From positions 1 to 18,141 of the forward strand of contig CAKSVM010000062.1 in the NCBI GenBank assembly GCA_934503195.1: 18,141 nucleotides of DNA, read 5' to 3'. The notes under the pieces were generated by a model. The model did no database searches and was not told where the DNA came from. It saw only the letters and a list, made by a program, of their open reading frames with translations. Positions 1 through 8,111 of the stretch are shown in pieces (position 1 is the first letter of the stretch; each line of letters opens with the position of its first letter). Both the position numbers and the translations under genes were made by a program. The DNA comes from an uncultured Eubacteriales bacterium. Its GTDB lineage: Bacteria > Bacillota > Clostridia > Oscillospirales > CAG-272.

Positions 1-76
1 GGAGTTTTCACGCGAAAAAGGCTAGGATTTATGGGCTTTTTCGCCGTGAAAACAACCTTAAATCAGCGTTTCCTTA
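1..76 (+). repeat. Dispersed hairpin-plus-tail element, copy A
   Basis: Bases 4-20 and 36-53 form a long imperfect hairpin (GTTTTCACGCG arm, 15-nt loop), followed by an unpaired tail of about 23 bases. The whole segment matches 16470-16544 on the minus strand: by hand alignment, 63 of 76 columns are identical, with one gap. The T5-A52 pair becomes C-G in the other copy, a compensatory change that argues for a selected stem. The tail overlaps the first bases of the next hairpin (74-105). The window starts exactly at the element, so it may extend further left. It does not match a riboswitch class I can name. It could be a cis-regulatory RNA, a protein-binding palindrome or a miniature mobile repeat. 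Confidence 0.72.
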
Positions 77-118
77 GGAGCTGCCGCGGACGCGGCAGCT
101 CCTAATTTCAATTTTTCT
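74..118 (+). terminator. Intrinsic terminator
   Basis: A perfect 15-bp stem (74-88 with 91-105, TTAGGAGCTGCCGCG arm) with a 2-nt nominal loop is followed by a T-rich stretch ending in ATTTTTC. It would stop plus-strand transcription arriving from outside the window. It could also be the expression platform of the element at 1-76, whose tail shares its first bases. Confidence 0.75.
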
Positions 119-138
119 GTGAACTTTTGCGAAAGGAC

Positions 139-167
139 TTGCAAAAATCGTGGATTTGATGTATAAT
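139..167 (+). promoter_or_regulatory. Sigma-A promoter of the isomerase operon
   Basis: TTGCAA (139-144) and TATAAT (162-167) are separated by 17 bp. Transcription should start near 174, giving a leader of about 45 nt with GGAGG at 208-212 in front of the ATG at 219. Confidence 0.8.
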
Positions 168-218
168 AAGTGTGCGGAGACATAATCTCTTAAAAAATCA
201 ATTAAACGGAGGTTCGGT

Positions 219-974
219 ATGAACTACGGACTTCAGATGTTCAGCGTCCGCGACACGACAAAGAACGATCTAATCGGAACCCTCAAAGCCGTCGCCAAGG
301 TCGGCTATAAGGATATCGAATTCGCGGGATTCTTCGGTAACTCCCCCGAGGCTCTTAAAGCCGCACTTGACGAAAATTCCCTCACCTGCAACGGAATTCA
401 TTCGCATTTCGATGATCTCGACCGCGATTTTTCCGGAATGATGAACTATATGCATAAGCTCGGCGCGACCGATTTCATAATCGCCAGCGCGCCCATCGCT
501 AACCGCGCCGATGTCGACCGGCTCGTCGCAAATATCATAAAATACAAGCCGATGCTCGCGGCTGAGGGGCTTACGCTCAGCTACCACAATCACTACACCG
601 AATTTCTTCCGAACACCGATAAGCAGATTCCTCACGACGAGCTTCGCGACCGAACCGACATCGATTTCGAAATCGATACCTCGTGGGCTTATGTCGGCGG
701 ACGCGACCCGGTGAAGATCCTTGAGGAGCTTCGCGACCGCGTTCACGTCATCCATCTGCGCGACGTGATCGTCGACCGGAGCGGCGAGAATCACCACAAG
801 GGACGCGCGCTCGGCGAGGGCGAGGTTCCGGTCGAGGCGATCTGGCTCAAAGCGCGCGAACTCGGTATGCGCATGGTCGTCGAAAGCGGCGGACTCGATC
901 CGACTGGAATCGAAGAGGTCACGCGCTGCATGAACTATCTGCGAAAGCTCGAAGCCGATCACCCGGAAAAATGA
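219..974 (+). CDS. Sugar phosphate isomerase/epimerase (xylose isomerase-like TIM barrel), paralogue 1
   Basis: This 251-residue cytoplasmic protein belongs to the AP-endonuclease-2/xylose-isomerase-like TIM-barrel superfamily, whose members isomerise or epimerise sugars and inositols with a divalent metal. It opens with YGLQMFSVRD and carries the family landmarks: GYKDIEFAGFFG (29-40), the HNH segment ending in Glu (YHNHYTEF, 122-129), DFEIDTSWAY (149-158), VHVIHLRD (175-182) and RMVVES (218-223). Likely metal ligands by family analogy are E128, D153, H179 and E222. GGAGG at 208-212 supports this start. It is first in an operon with two close paralogues (1694-2428, 2455-3177) and its stop overlaps the next start (ATGA). 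It is the most diverged of the three in residues 85-105 and has a short charged C-terminal extension. Substrate unknown; family assignment secure. Confidence 0.9.
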   Translation: MNYGLQMFSVRDTTKNDLIGTLKAVAKVGYKDIEFAGFFGNSPEALKAALDENSLTCNGIHSHFDDLDRDFSGMMNYMHKLGATDFIIASAPIANRADVDRLVANIIKYKPMLAAEGLTLSYHNHYTEFLPNTDKQIPHDELRDRTDIDFEIDTSWAYVGGRDPVKILEELRDRVHVIHLRDVIVDRSGENHHKGRALGEGEVPVEAIWLKARELGMRMVVESGGLDPTGIEEVTRCMNYLRKLEADHPEK

Positions 975-1666
975 CGATGAATGCCATAACCCTGAACGCC
1001 ACCTCCGAATCGTCGGGGATGAACGCGCTCATCTTCACTCCCGCGGCCGATCCCGAAAATCTATCGGGAAATCTTCCGCTTCTCGTCTACCTTCACGGCG
1101 CGGGCGAGCGCGGACTATGCCATGAGCATCTTTACCGCCACGGCGTGCCGAGACTCATAAAGGAAGGCGCGCGGTTCAACGCGGTAATACTCGTCCCCCA
1201 GTGCCCCGAACGCGCGGTCTGGGACAATGTCACATCCGACGTCAAGAGACTCATCGACGAGACCATCCTGCGGTTCGGGATAAAACGCGACCGCGTCTCG
1301 ATCACCGGATCGAGCATGGGTGGCTACGGTACATTTTCGATGGGGCTCGCTTATCCGACGCTCTTCTCGGGAATCGCCCCCGTCGCGGGCGGCGGAATGG
1401 CTTGGAGAGCCGCCAGACTCGTAACGACCCCGGTCATCGCCTTCCACGGCGAGAACGACACGACCGTGCTTCCGGTCTGCTCGTCGCTCATGACCGACGC
1501 GGTAAATACGGCGGGCGGAAAGGCCGAACTCAATATCCTGCCCGGACTCGGCCACAACGACGGCATCGACTACGCGTACCGTCACACCGATCTCATCGAG
1601 CGGCTGATACTGCTCAGAAGAACTGATTTTTCAAGGGTCAAAGAACCCTGTGAGGAATATTTTTAA
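971..1666 (+). CDS. Alpha/beta-hydrolase, predicted esterase/peptidase-like
   Basis: This 231-residue alpha/beta-hydrolase has a complete apparent triad: Ser115 in GSSMGG (113-118), Asp163 in HGENDTT (159-165) and His195 in GLGHNDG. The HGAGERG segment (42-48) is a typical oxyanion-hole loop. The set resembles the phospholipase/carboxylesterase or dienelactone-hydrolase-like group often annotated as predicted peptidase. No signal peptide is seen, so it should act in the cytoplasm. Its ATG overlaps the upstream stop (ATGA), indicating translational coupling; an in-frame ATG at 977 is an alternative start. Placed between sugar isomerase paralogues, it may de-esterify imported sugars or oligosaccharides, but this is inference from context. 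Confidence 0.83.
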   Translation: MTMNAITLNATSESSGMNALIFTPAADPENLSGNLPLLVYLHGAGERGLCHEHLYRHGVPRLIKEGARFNAVILVPQCPERAVWDNVTSDVKRLIDETILRFGIKRDRVSITGSSMGGYGTFSMGLAYPTLFSGIAPVAGGGMAWRAARLVTTPVIAFHGENDTTVLPVCSSLMTDAVNTAGGKAELNILPGLGHNDGIDYAYRHTDLIERLILLRRTDFSRVKEPCEEYF

Positions 1667-1693
1667 TCATTAGAATTCAAAGGAGATACAATC

Positions 1694-2428
1694 ATGATTT
1701 ACGGACTTCAGATGTACAGCGTCCGCGACTTCACAAAGGACGACTTACTCGGCACCATCAAGAAGGTCGGCGAGATCGGCTACAAGGATCTCGAGTTCGC
1801 CGGATTCTTCGGCAACAGCGCGGAGGATATCCGCAGAGTTCTCGACGAGAACGGTCTCGTATGTAACGGAACCCACACCGGAATCGGCGAGCTTGACAAT
1901 GACTTTGCCGGAGTCGTAAAGTTCCAGCACACCATCGGCAGCACGAACTTCATCGTTCCGCACGCCGACACCTCGACCAAGGAAGCTGTCGATATCCTCA
2001 TCGAAAAGCTCAACAAGTACCAGCCTATGCTCGCGGCAGAGGGAATCAACCTCGCGTTCCACAACCACAGCGGCGAGTTCCTCAAGAACAGAGACGGCCT
2101 CATCCCGCACATCGAGATGCAGAAGAGAACCAACATCGACTTCGAAATCGACACCTGCTGGGCTTATGTCGCGGGTCTCGATCCCGTGCAGGTCATCACC
2201 GACCTCAAGGACAGAGTCCACGTCATTCACTTAAAGGATATCAAGAAGACGGCTGAGGGCAAGAACGAGGGACGCGCGCTCGGCGAGGGCGAGGCTCCGG
2301 TCGCGGCTGTCTACGCACGCGCCAAGGAGCTCGGAATGCGCATGGTTGTCGAGAGCGAAAACCTCAATCCCGACGGACTTTCCGAGGTCACCCGCTGCAT
2401 GAACTACTTAAAATCACTTGAAAAGTAA
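1694..2428 (+). CDS. Sugar phosphate isomerase/epimerase (xylose isomerase-like TIM barrel), paralogue 2
   Basis: This 244-residue protein shares all landmarks with its neighbours: YGLQMYSVRD (3-12), GYKDLEFAGFFG (29-40), FHNHSGEF (122-129), DFEIDTCWAY (149-158), VHVIHLKD (175-182), GRALGEGEAPV (193-203) and RMVVESE (216-222). Predicted metal ligands are E128, D153, H179 and E220. An AAAGGAGA ribosome site lies about 8 nt before the ATG. It is clearly closer to the third paralogue than to the first. Its codons lean strongly to AAG, CTC, AAC and GGC, more than in the first copy, which suggests higher expression. Metal-dependent isomerisation or epimerisation of a sugar or polyol is expected; the substrate cannot be read. 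Confidence 0.9.
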   Translation: MIYGLQMYSVRDFTKDDLLGTIKKVGEIGYKDLEFAGFFGNSAEDIRRVLDENGLVCNGTHTGIGELDNDFAGVVKFQHTIGSTNFIVPHADTSTKEAVDILIEKLNKYQPMLAAEGINLAFHNHSGEFLKNRDGLIPHIEMQKRTNIDFEIDTCWAYVAGLDPVQVITDLKDRVHVIHLKDIKKTAEGKNEGRALGEGEAPVAAVYARAKELGMRMVVESENLNPDGLSEVTRCMNYLKSLEK

Positions 2429-2454
2429 TCACGACTGAACAAGGAGAAAACAAA

Positions 2455-3177
2455 ATGGAATACGGACTTCAGATGTGGAGCGTCCGCGACGCTTCCGAAA
2501 AGAGCCTTTCCGAGGCTCTCAAGAAGGTAGCTGAAATCGGCTACAAGTACATAGAATTCGCAGGCTTCTTCAACCATCCGGCGGAGGAAGTCAAGGCTAT
2601 GCTCGACGAGTACGGCCTGATCGTCAGCGGAACCCACTCGGGTCTCGGCGAGCTCGACAACGATTTCGCCGGAACTGTCAAGTATCACAAGACAATCGGC
2701 AACACCAACTACATCCTCCCCGGCGCGCCGTGGGACACCAAGGAAGCTCTCGACTCGACGATCGAAAAGCTCAACAAGTACAAGCCGATGCTCGCGGCCG
2801 AGGGAATCACGCTCGGTTACCACAACCACGACGGCGAGTTCAAGCCGAACAAGGACGGCATCATCGCTCACGAGGAGATGGAGAAGCGCACCACCGTCAA
2901 CTTCGAGATCGACACCTACTGGGCGTTCGTCGCCGGACGCGACCCGATCGAGACGATCACCCGCCTCAAGGATCGCGTGAAGATCATTCACCTGAAGGAC
3001 GGAACCCGCGACAGACACGGCAAGGCTCTCGGCGAGGGCGAGGCTCCTGTCAAGGCGGTTCGTGAGAAGGCCATCGAACTCGGCATGAGAATGGTTGTCG
3101 AGAGCGAAGGCCTCCAGCCGACCGGACTCGAAGAGGTCGCGCGCTGCATGACCTTCCTCCGTTCGCTCGAAAAGTAA
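2455..3177 (+). CDS. Sugar phosphate isomerase/epimerase (xylose isomerase-like TIM barrel), paralogue 3
   Basis: This 240-residue third copy follows the second by 26 nt, with AAGGAG ahead of the ATG. It has YGLQMWSVRD, GYKYIEFAGFF (29-39), YHNHDGEF (122-129), NFEIDTYWAF (149-158), VKIIHLKD (175-182), GKALGEGEAPV (189-199) and RMVVESE (212-218); probable metal ligands are E128, D153, H179 and E216. It is last in the operon, and a strong terminator begins 20 nt after its stop. Differences from the second copy concentrate in the loop after each barrel strand (for example 86-97 and 183-189), where family members determine substrate choice. The copies may therefore have diverged in substrate, though this is inference. 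Confidence 0.9.
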   Translation: MEYGLQMWSVRDASEKSLSEALKKVAEIGYKYIEFAGFFNHPAEEVKAMLDEYGLIVSGTHSGLGELDNDFAGTVKYHKTIGNTNYILPGAPWDTKEALDSTIEKLNKYKPMLAAEGITLGYHNHDGEFKPNKDGIIAHEEMEKRTTVNFEIDTYWAFVAGRDPIETITRLKDRVKIIHLKDGTRDRHGKALGEGEAPVKAVREKAIELGMRMVVESEGLQPTGLEEVARCMTFLRSLEK

Positions 3178-3196
3178 TTCCCTAAAATCAAAACTT

Positions 3197-3230
3197 AACG
3201 CCGCCCGGATTTTCTCCCGGGCGGCGTTTT
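3197..3230. terminator. Terminator between convergent genes
   Basis: A 12-bp stem (3197-3208 with 3217-3228, AACGCCGCCCGG arm) with an 8-nt loop ends in a short T-run on the plus strand; a T-rich stretch also follows on the minus strand. It serves the isomerase operon and probably the convergent GH2 gene. Confidence 0.82.
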
Positions 3231-3257
3231 GCTATCTGAGAATTCTGAAATTACGCT

Positions 3258-5864
3258 TTATTCAGCCTTTACGACAATTCCGATGCCGTATCTTCCGGCG
3301 CGGCGACCGAAGAGCGAGAGTCCGGCGTCGTCAGCCATGCGGAGAGTCACTCTGAAACCCTCACGAAGGCCTATAAGGAGTCTTGACGGGATCCGAAGAT
3401 CACAGAGGGTTCCGTAGCTTCCCGCCTCGTCAAGCTCGTCCACGACCGGCTGGTAGTGGTGCGACAGCGCGCCGCGCGAATCGGCCGGGCAGTCGGGGAG
3501 GATGATCTCGTCGATCTTCTCGCCGTTTACGAGAACCTCAAGCTTTCCGGGAGCCTTGCGCTCGTCGGTCTGAGGGAAGGAATTGCGGTTCGCGCCGGGA
3601 TCACAGCGGTAGCCGAGCATATAGTTCATGTCGATCTTTCCGGGGTTCTCTTCGACCGGATAGTCGTGCGTCATCGGGGTTCTGGTCGAGGCCTCAAAGA
3701 CGAGTCTCAGTCCCGAGTCGCGCGAGAAGCCGGGAATGTCCGAGAGCTTCACGTCGAAGCTGAACTCGCCCTGTCCGAGTCCCGAGAGCTTTTCCTCCTG
3801 AATTGCCGGAATCGTGTGCTCAAAGCTTGCCGAAACTTCCTTCGGCGCGATTTCAAGCACGTCGGGACGCTCGCCGTCGATATCGAAGAGCAGGCAGTTC
3901 GACATCACCCTCTCGTCGCCGTCATAGAGCGACCAGACAAGCTCGGCCACGCCGTCATGCTCGGGCATTTCGAGTCTTATCGCACCGGCCGGGAAGGTTC
4001 CGTAGCCGTTCCAGACGATCGAATACTCTCCGCTGTCCGCGACCGAGTCGCCGTCGACCGGATCAGAGAGTCTTAACTCCCAGACCACGTCGAGAATCTT
4101 TCCGTGACGCTTGTCGGTGAAACTCGAACCGAACATCGGAACGCTCATGAGATATCCCGGTGCGACGGTCGTCATCGGCGCGAAATCGGCTCCGAGATAG
4201 TCCTGCGAATGGAGATCGCGAAGCGACGTGCCGTATTCCGAGTAGCCGAAATCCTTGTCGCCGTTGTCGATCTTATAGTATCCGTTGAACTCATTAACGA
4301 CATCGTGGAACTCGGTGAAGACGAAGCCGCAGAGCTTGTCGTGAAATCTGAACTCGTTCATCATATAGCGGTACTGCCACGAGATATCGCTGTCCCCGGC
4401 GTTGTTCTTGATGCCCCAGACGTTTCCGCACTCGCTGTTCATGCAGGGAACGTCCTCCATAGTGTAGCCCTTCTTGTAGTTCGACTGAGAGCCGACGTAC
4501 GCGCCCGCGCAGAAGTCGTCGACAACCTTCTTGACTCTCTCGTAGCCGTTCGAGTAGAAATGCCACGTGTTTACGTCAGTTATCGTGTGGTCGCGGTTGC
4601 AGACCGAGTTGTCCTCGACAAGACGCGTCGGGTCAAGCTCCTTCGCGCGCCTCACGCAGGATTCGACCCACTTCGCGGTCTCGGGGAGATATTCGCGTCT
4701 CGCGCCACCGTTTTCGTCCTTTGTGTTCGTGAAGAGCCCCCATGTCTCGTTGAAGACGACCCAGTAGAAGATTGACGGATGGTTCCGGTCGCGGAGGATC
4801 TGCTCCTCCATCTCGATCTCATACTGCGCCTTTGTCGGCTCGGTCGGCTCGCCCCAGAAGCAGGGGATGTCCTCCATGATGAGAAGTCCCAGTTTGTCGG
4901 CGTAGTAGAGCTTCAGCGGCTCCTCTGCCTTGATGTGGATTCTGGCCATGTTGATTCCGATCCGCTTGAGTCTGAGAATCTCGTCGCGGCAGTCGGAATC
5001 GGACGGGAGCGTGAAGAATCCCTTCGGGTTGAAGGACTGGTCGAGAACGCCGTTTATGTAATAGGGCTTTCCGTTGAGCGTGATGTAGCGGTGTCCATGC
5101 TCGCCGAAGACTCCGGTTCCGATCTCGCGGATTCCGAAATAGGTCGAGACGATATCGCTTCCGCCGTTGACCGTGAGGATCAGGCGGCCTTCATAGAGCT
5201 TCGGGTTCTCGGGCGTCCAAAGCTCGGGTGCGGTGACGCGGAACTCAAGCGACGCGGTTCCGTCGATGACCTTTCCCTGCGCCTTGATTCCGCCGAAGTC
5301 GGCGAGAACGACTCCGCCCGCCGAATGTCCGGCAAGTTCGACGTCGTATTTTACCGTTCCGTCAAGCGAGGTTTTCACGGCGAAGCTCTTTATGTAGGCC
5401 TCGGGGCGCGACTCGAGCCAGACAGTCTGCCAGATTCCGCGCGCGTCGCCATAGCCCTGCTTTCCGTAGGTCTGCGAACGCTCGGCGTTATCGGTCGCCG
5501 AGACCTCGATCGTGTTGCTTCCGACAAGATTCCAGAGACTCGTCACGTCAAACTCGAAGCGCGAATATCCGCCGCGGTGCGTTCCGATCGACTCGCCGTT
5601 GACAAAGGCCTCGCAGTCATAATCGACCGCTCCGAAGACGAGGAAGATAAGCTCGCCCGACGGATTCCACTCGACTCTGCGGCGATACCATCCGGTGCCG
5701 TTCTTCGAATCGGATATTCCCGAAAGCGGGCTTCCCCACGGATAGGGGACGTTTATCTTCGAGTCGTAGGTCGGCTTGTCAAAGGAAAATTCCCACTCGC
5801 CGTTGAGATTCAGCCACTCGCCGCGCTCAAAGTCGGGCTGAGGGTAGTTCGTTTTCATGATCAT
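3258..5864 (-). CDS. Glycoside hydrolase family 2 (beta-galactosidase/beta-glucuronidase-like)
   Basis: This 868-residue retaining glycosidase of the GH2 fold lacks a signal peptide and so is probably cytoplasmic. The jelly-roll sugar-binding domain spans about 15-160 (LNLNGEWEF, GTGWYRR, EAFVNG, GIWQTVWLE), an immunoglobulin-like domain about 160-250, and the TIM barrel about 250-570. The acid/base is Glu373 in FNETWG and the nucleophile Glu478 in MNSECGN. A C-terminal beta region of nearly 300 residues extends beyond the minimal three-domain enzyme. The start at 5864 is chosen because GGAGGAG lies 7 nt upstream and the minus-strand promoter (5890-5918) places transcription start near 5883, ruling out the longer frame beginning at 5918. 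Exact specificity (galactoside, glucuronide, mannoside or other) is unresolved. Confidence 0.93.
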   Translation of the reverse strand: MIMKTNYPQPDFERGEWLNLNGEWEFSFDKPTYDSKINVPYPWGSPLSGISDSKNGTGWYRRRVEWNPSGELIFLVFGAVDYDCEAFVNGESIGTHRGGYSRFEFDVTSLWNLVGSNTIEVSATDNAERSQTYGKQGYGDARGIWQTVWLESRPEAYIKSFAVKTSLDGTVKYDVELAGHSAGGVVLADFGGIKAQGKVIDGTASLEFRVTAPELWTPENPKLYEGRLILTVNGGSDIVSTYFGIREIGTGVFGEHGHRYITLNGKPYYINGVLDQSFNPKGFFTLPSDSDCRDEILRLKRIGINMARIHIKAEEPLKLYYADKLGLLIMEDIPCFWGEPTEPTKAQYEIEMEEQILRDRNHPSIFYWVVFNETWGLFTNTKDENGGARREYLPETAKWVESCVRRAKELDPTRLVEDNSVCNRDHTITDVNTWHFYSNGYERVKKVVDDFCAGAYVGSQSNYKKGYTMEDVPCMNSECGNVWGIKNNAGDSDISWQYRYMMNEFRFHDKLCGFVFTEFHDVVNEFNGYYKIDNGDKDFGYSEYGTSLRDLHSQDYLGADFAPMTTVAPGYLMSVPMFGSSFTDKRHGKILDVVWELRLSDPVDGDSVADSGEYSIVWNGYGTFPAGAIRLEMPEHDGVAELVWSLYDGDERVMSNCLLFDIDGERPDVLEIAPKEVSASFEHTIPAIQEEKLSGLGQGEFSFDVKLSDIPGFSRDSGLRLVFEASTRTPMTHDYPVEENPGKIDMNYMLGYRCDPGANRNSFPQTDERKAPGKLEVLVNGEKIDEIILPDCPADSRGALSHHYQPVVDELDEAGSYGTLCDLRIPSRLLIGLREGFRVTLRMADDAGLSLFGRRAGRYGIGIVVKAE

Positions 5865-5889
5865 TTTGGATCTCCTCCGTTTTTTTATT

Positions 5890-5918
5890 ATTATAGCAAA
5901 AATGTCGGCTCCTGTCAA
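5890..5918 (-). promoter_or_regulatory. Consensus promoter of the GH2 gene
   Basis: Read on the minus strand, TTGACA (5918-5913) and TATAAT (5895-5890) are 17 bp apart. This is a full consensus match, and the leader is only about 20 nt before the ATG at 5864. Confidence 0.88.
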
Positions 5919-5971
5919 TCGAAAAAATTAGCGGATTCAGTGATTTTTTTAGCATCTGAGCAAAAAAGCTA

Positions 5972-6000
5972 TTGACACCGGACTGATTTTATGGTATAAT
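5972..6000 (+). promoter_or_regulatory. Consensus promoter of the sialidase-fold gene
   Basis: TTGACA (5972-5977) and TATAAT (5995-6000) are 17 bp apart. It diverges from the GH2 promoter, and the two -35 boxes are separated by only 53 bp, room for one shared operator. Start is expected near 6007. Confidence 0.88.
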
Positions 6001-6046
6001 TATGATAATCAAAAATAAATTCGCATATGCGAACAAGGAGACAGAC

Positions 6047-7159
6047 ATGGAGATAAAAGAAACCGCGGCGACGCTCGCCTGCGAGATCATTACGAACCCA
6101 ACCGATGAAAAGTATGTGAACGAGCATATCCGCCACTATCAGGGCTGTCCGACTCTTGCCGTCACAAAAGGCGGACGGATCTTCCTCGGCTGGTACTCTG
6201 GCGGAAGGTGCGAGCCGCATATCGAGAACTTCAATCTGATAGTAAAGAGCGACGACGGCGGCAAAAGCTGGTCAAAGCCGATCGTCGTCATCCCGTCCGA
6301 CCGTGAAAGGCTCGTCCACGCGCTTGATATCCAGCTTTTCACCGCGCCCGACGGACGGCTCTTCGTCTTCTGGGTGCAGAACAACGTGAAACCGGATCTG
6401 AAGAATCCCGATGGAAGTCAGGTCTACCCCGGATACGCGGTCGACGGCTTCGTCTTCGGCGATTTTGTCCACGCGATGTGGTATTCGGTCTGCGACGACC
6501 CAGACGCCGACGAACTTGTCTTCTCCAAGCCGAAGTACGCCGACAAGGGCTTTCTGCGCTGCAAGCCGCTCGTTCTCTCGGACGGAAGATGGCTCTGTTT
6601 CAATTATGATCAGAAGTCGGACCGCTACGGATACAGTATTTCGCCAGATAACGGACAGACCTATGTCCACCACTATGGCGCGAAGAAGATCCCGACGCCC
6701 TTTGACGAGGGAATGGCCTACGAAAAGCAAAACGGCGACATACGTATGTTCGCGCGCACGACAAACACCGGATTCCTCGCCGAGTCGACGTCACACGACG
6801 GCGGACTCACGTGGGACGAGACAAAGAATTCCGACATAACCTCTCCGAGTACACGCTTCTTCGTCTCGCGCACACCGTCGGGAAGGATAATCATGATCCA
6901 CAACGACCACCCGACCGAGAGAAGAAACATGACTGTCAAGCTCTCTGAGGACGACGGCGCGACATGGAAGTACAGTCGGCTTATTGACCCGCGCGGCGGA
7001 CTTTCGTATCCCGACGCGGATTTCAGAGACGGCGAGATCTGCCTCTCCTACGATCGCGGACGCACCGGCGATAAGGAGATTCTTTTTGTCCGCTTCACCG
7101 AGGAGGACATCATGGACAAGTCGCGGCCGATACATATCGACATCGTAAGTAGACCCTGA
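6047..7159 (+). CDS. Sialidase-superfamily (BNR/Asp-box) exo-glycosidase-like protein
   Basis: This 370-residue six-bladed beta-propeller-type protein has four Asp-box motifs: SDDGGKSW (68-75), SPDNGQTY (199-206), SHDGGLTW (249-256) and SEDDGATW (300-307). The N-terminal segment QGCPTLAVTKGGRIFLGWY (32-50) is typical of intracellular BNR-repeat hydrolases. No signal peptide is seen. The start at 6047 is preferred over the upstream in-frame ATG at 6002 because AAGGAG (6035-6040) precedes it and 6002 lies before the expected transcription start. Sialidase (GH33) activity is possible, but many proteins of this fold act on other sugars, and I cannot confirm the full GH33 arginine triad. It is divergently paired with the GH2 gene, so the two enzymes may act on one imported glycan. 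Confidence 0.82.
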   Translation: MEIKETAATLACEIITNPTDEKYVNEHIRHYQGCPTLAVTKGGRIFLGWYSGGRCEPHIENFNLIVKSDDGGKSWSKPIVVIPSDRERLVHALDIQLFTAPDGRLFVFWVQNNVKPDLKNPDGSQVYPGYAVDGFVFGDFVHAMWYSVCDDPDADELVFSKPKYADKGFLRCKPLVLSDGRWLCFNYDQKSDRYGYSISPDNGQTYVHHYGAKKIPTPFDEGMAYEKQNGDIRMFARTTNTGFLAESTSHDGGLTWDETKNSDITSPSTRFFVSRTPSGRIIMIHNDHPTERRNMTVKLSEDDGATWKYSRLIDPRGGLSYPDADFRDGEICLSYDRGRTGDKEILFVRFTEEDIMDKSRPIHIDIVSRP

Positions 7160-7206
7160 GATGGCGCGTATGATATATATCGTAGGTGTAAGTCTCAAGC
7201 AACCTG

Positions 7207-7231
7207 AAAGTCCGGCGCGGCCGGGCTTTTT
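7207..7231 (+). terminator. Intrinsic terminator after the sialidase-fold gene
   Basis: A 10-bp stem with one G-T pair (7207-7216 with 7220-7229, AAAGTCCGGC arm) and a 3-nt loop is followed by TTTT. It begins about 50 nt after the stop codon. Confidence 0.82.
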
Positions 7232-7326
7232 CGCGCCTTTTTCAACCGAGAAACTAAACATTTTTGCCTGTTTGTTTTATAATTTTGTAAATTTCTCGCG
7301 CTGATATATACAAACCCGGAAAAATA

Positions 7327-7335
7327 TGATATAAT
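7327..7335 (+). promoter_or_regulatory. Extended -10 promoter of the xpaC cluster
   Basis: TGATATAAT at 7327-7335 is an extended -10 box (TGnTATAAT). The -35 region 17 bp upstream (TATACA, 7307-7312) is poor, as expected for that class. An AAAGGAG ribosome site follows before the ATG at 7369. Confidence 0.65.
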
Positions 7336-7368
7336 ATTATCAAGGTCGTCGAAAGGAGTATTCTACAT

Positions 7369-8067
7369 ATGAACAAGAAGCAGACCGGAACCGCGCCCGG
7401 AAATTTCCGCGAGATAAAACACCAGTCGGTCGCGCCTTATTATATCATCGCGATAAGCTGGATAATCTTCGCGCTCTTCTGCCCGATGTACAAGATCGGA
7501 CACTTTATAGTCATCATACTGATCTCGGTCGCCGAGTTCGTGATTCTTCGCAAGATTATTCCGCCAACGATTGAGCGGATCCCGATCCCATACGAAGCCC
7601 CGCGCTCAGGTGTTGAGGACGTGGACAAGACCATAGAAGCCGGAGCCGAATATATCAGAAAGTTCGACAAGATCGGAATCGAGCTGGCTAAGCTCGACCC
7701 GAAGCTCGCCGCAAAGCTCTCGGAGATCCGCGAACTTATGAACACGATGTTCGATTACGTCTCGAAGAATCCCGACAAGCTCCCGAGGATCAGACGTTTC
7801 CTCAACTACTATCTCCCGACCCTCGAAAAGCTCATGAACACCTACCTTGAACTCTCGTCCGAAAAGATCAAGGGCGAAAACATCACAAAGACCCTCTCGG
7901 GCATTGAGGGAATCCTCGACACGATAAAGCCCGCGTTCGAGCGTATGCTCAACGACCTCTACGAGGACCGCGCGATAGATATCTCGTCGGATATCACGGT
8001 GCTCGAAAATATGCTTGAAAACGAGGGACTCAGAACCGTCTCCGGCGGCGACAAGTCCGAAATCTGA
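7369..8067 (+). CDS. xpaC: XpaC-family membrane protein (5-bromo-4-chloroindolyl phosphate hydrolysis family)
   Basis: This 232-residue protein has two adjacent membrane segments (about 23-41 and 44-61), then a long helical cytoplasmic part rich in charged residues. The layout and sequence (AGAEYIRKFDKI, FLNYYLPTLEKLM near 140-165) match the XpaC family. In Bacillus subtilis xpaC is followed by the TelA-family gene yaaN, and the same order holds here (TelA starts 45 nt downstream). The family name comes from a phosphatase-like phenotype; a true hydrolase activity is not established. By context it is probably a partner of TelA in an envelope- or stress-related complex. AAAGGAG precedes the ATG. 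Confidence 0.85.
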   Translation: MNKKQTGTAPGNFREIKHQSVAPYYIIAISWIIFALFCPMYKIGHFIVIILISVAEFVILRKIIPPTIERIPIPYEAPRSGVEDVDKTIEAGAEYIRKFDKIGIELAKLDPKLAAKLSEIRELMNTMFDYVSKNPDKLPRIRRFLNYYLPTLEKLMNTYLELSSEKIKGENITKTLSGIEGILDTIKPAFERMLNDLYEDRAIDISSDITVLENMLENEGLRTVSGGDKSEI

Positions 8068-8111
8068 TACAAAGTCAGCTCTCTGAAACTCTCTGAAAGG
8101 AAAACACTGAA

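Noticed and set aside
1634..1649. Small hairpin AGGGT/ACCCT at the end of the esterase gene
   Set aside because: It is a five-bp stem inside coding sequence without an adjacent T-run, too weak to call.
5865..5918. N-terminal extension of the GH2 gene
   Set aside because: The extension lies over the minus-strand promoter and upstream of the expected transcription start; a good ribosome site supports 5864.
4779..5975. 398-codon plus-strand open frame opposite the GH2 gene
   Set aside because: It is a shadow of the GC-rich GH2 coding sequence with no start signals or recognisable domain.
7172..7181. Palindrome GATATATATC after the sialidase-fold gene
   Set aside because: It is short, AT-rich and located between a stop codon and a terminator, so an operator role is not supported.
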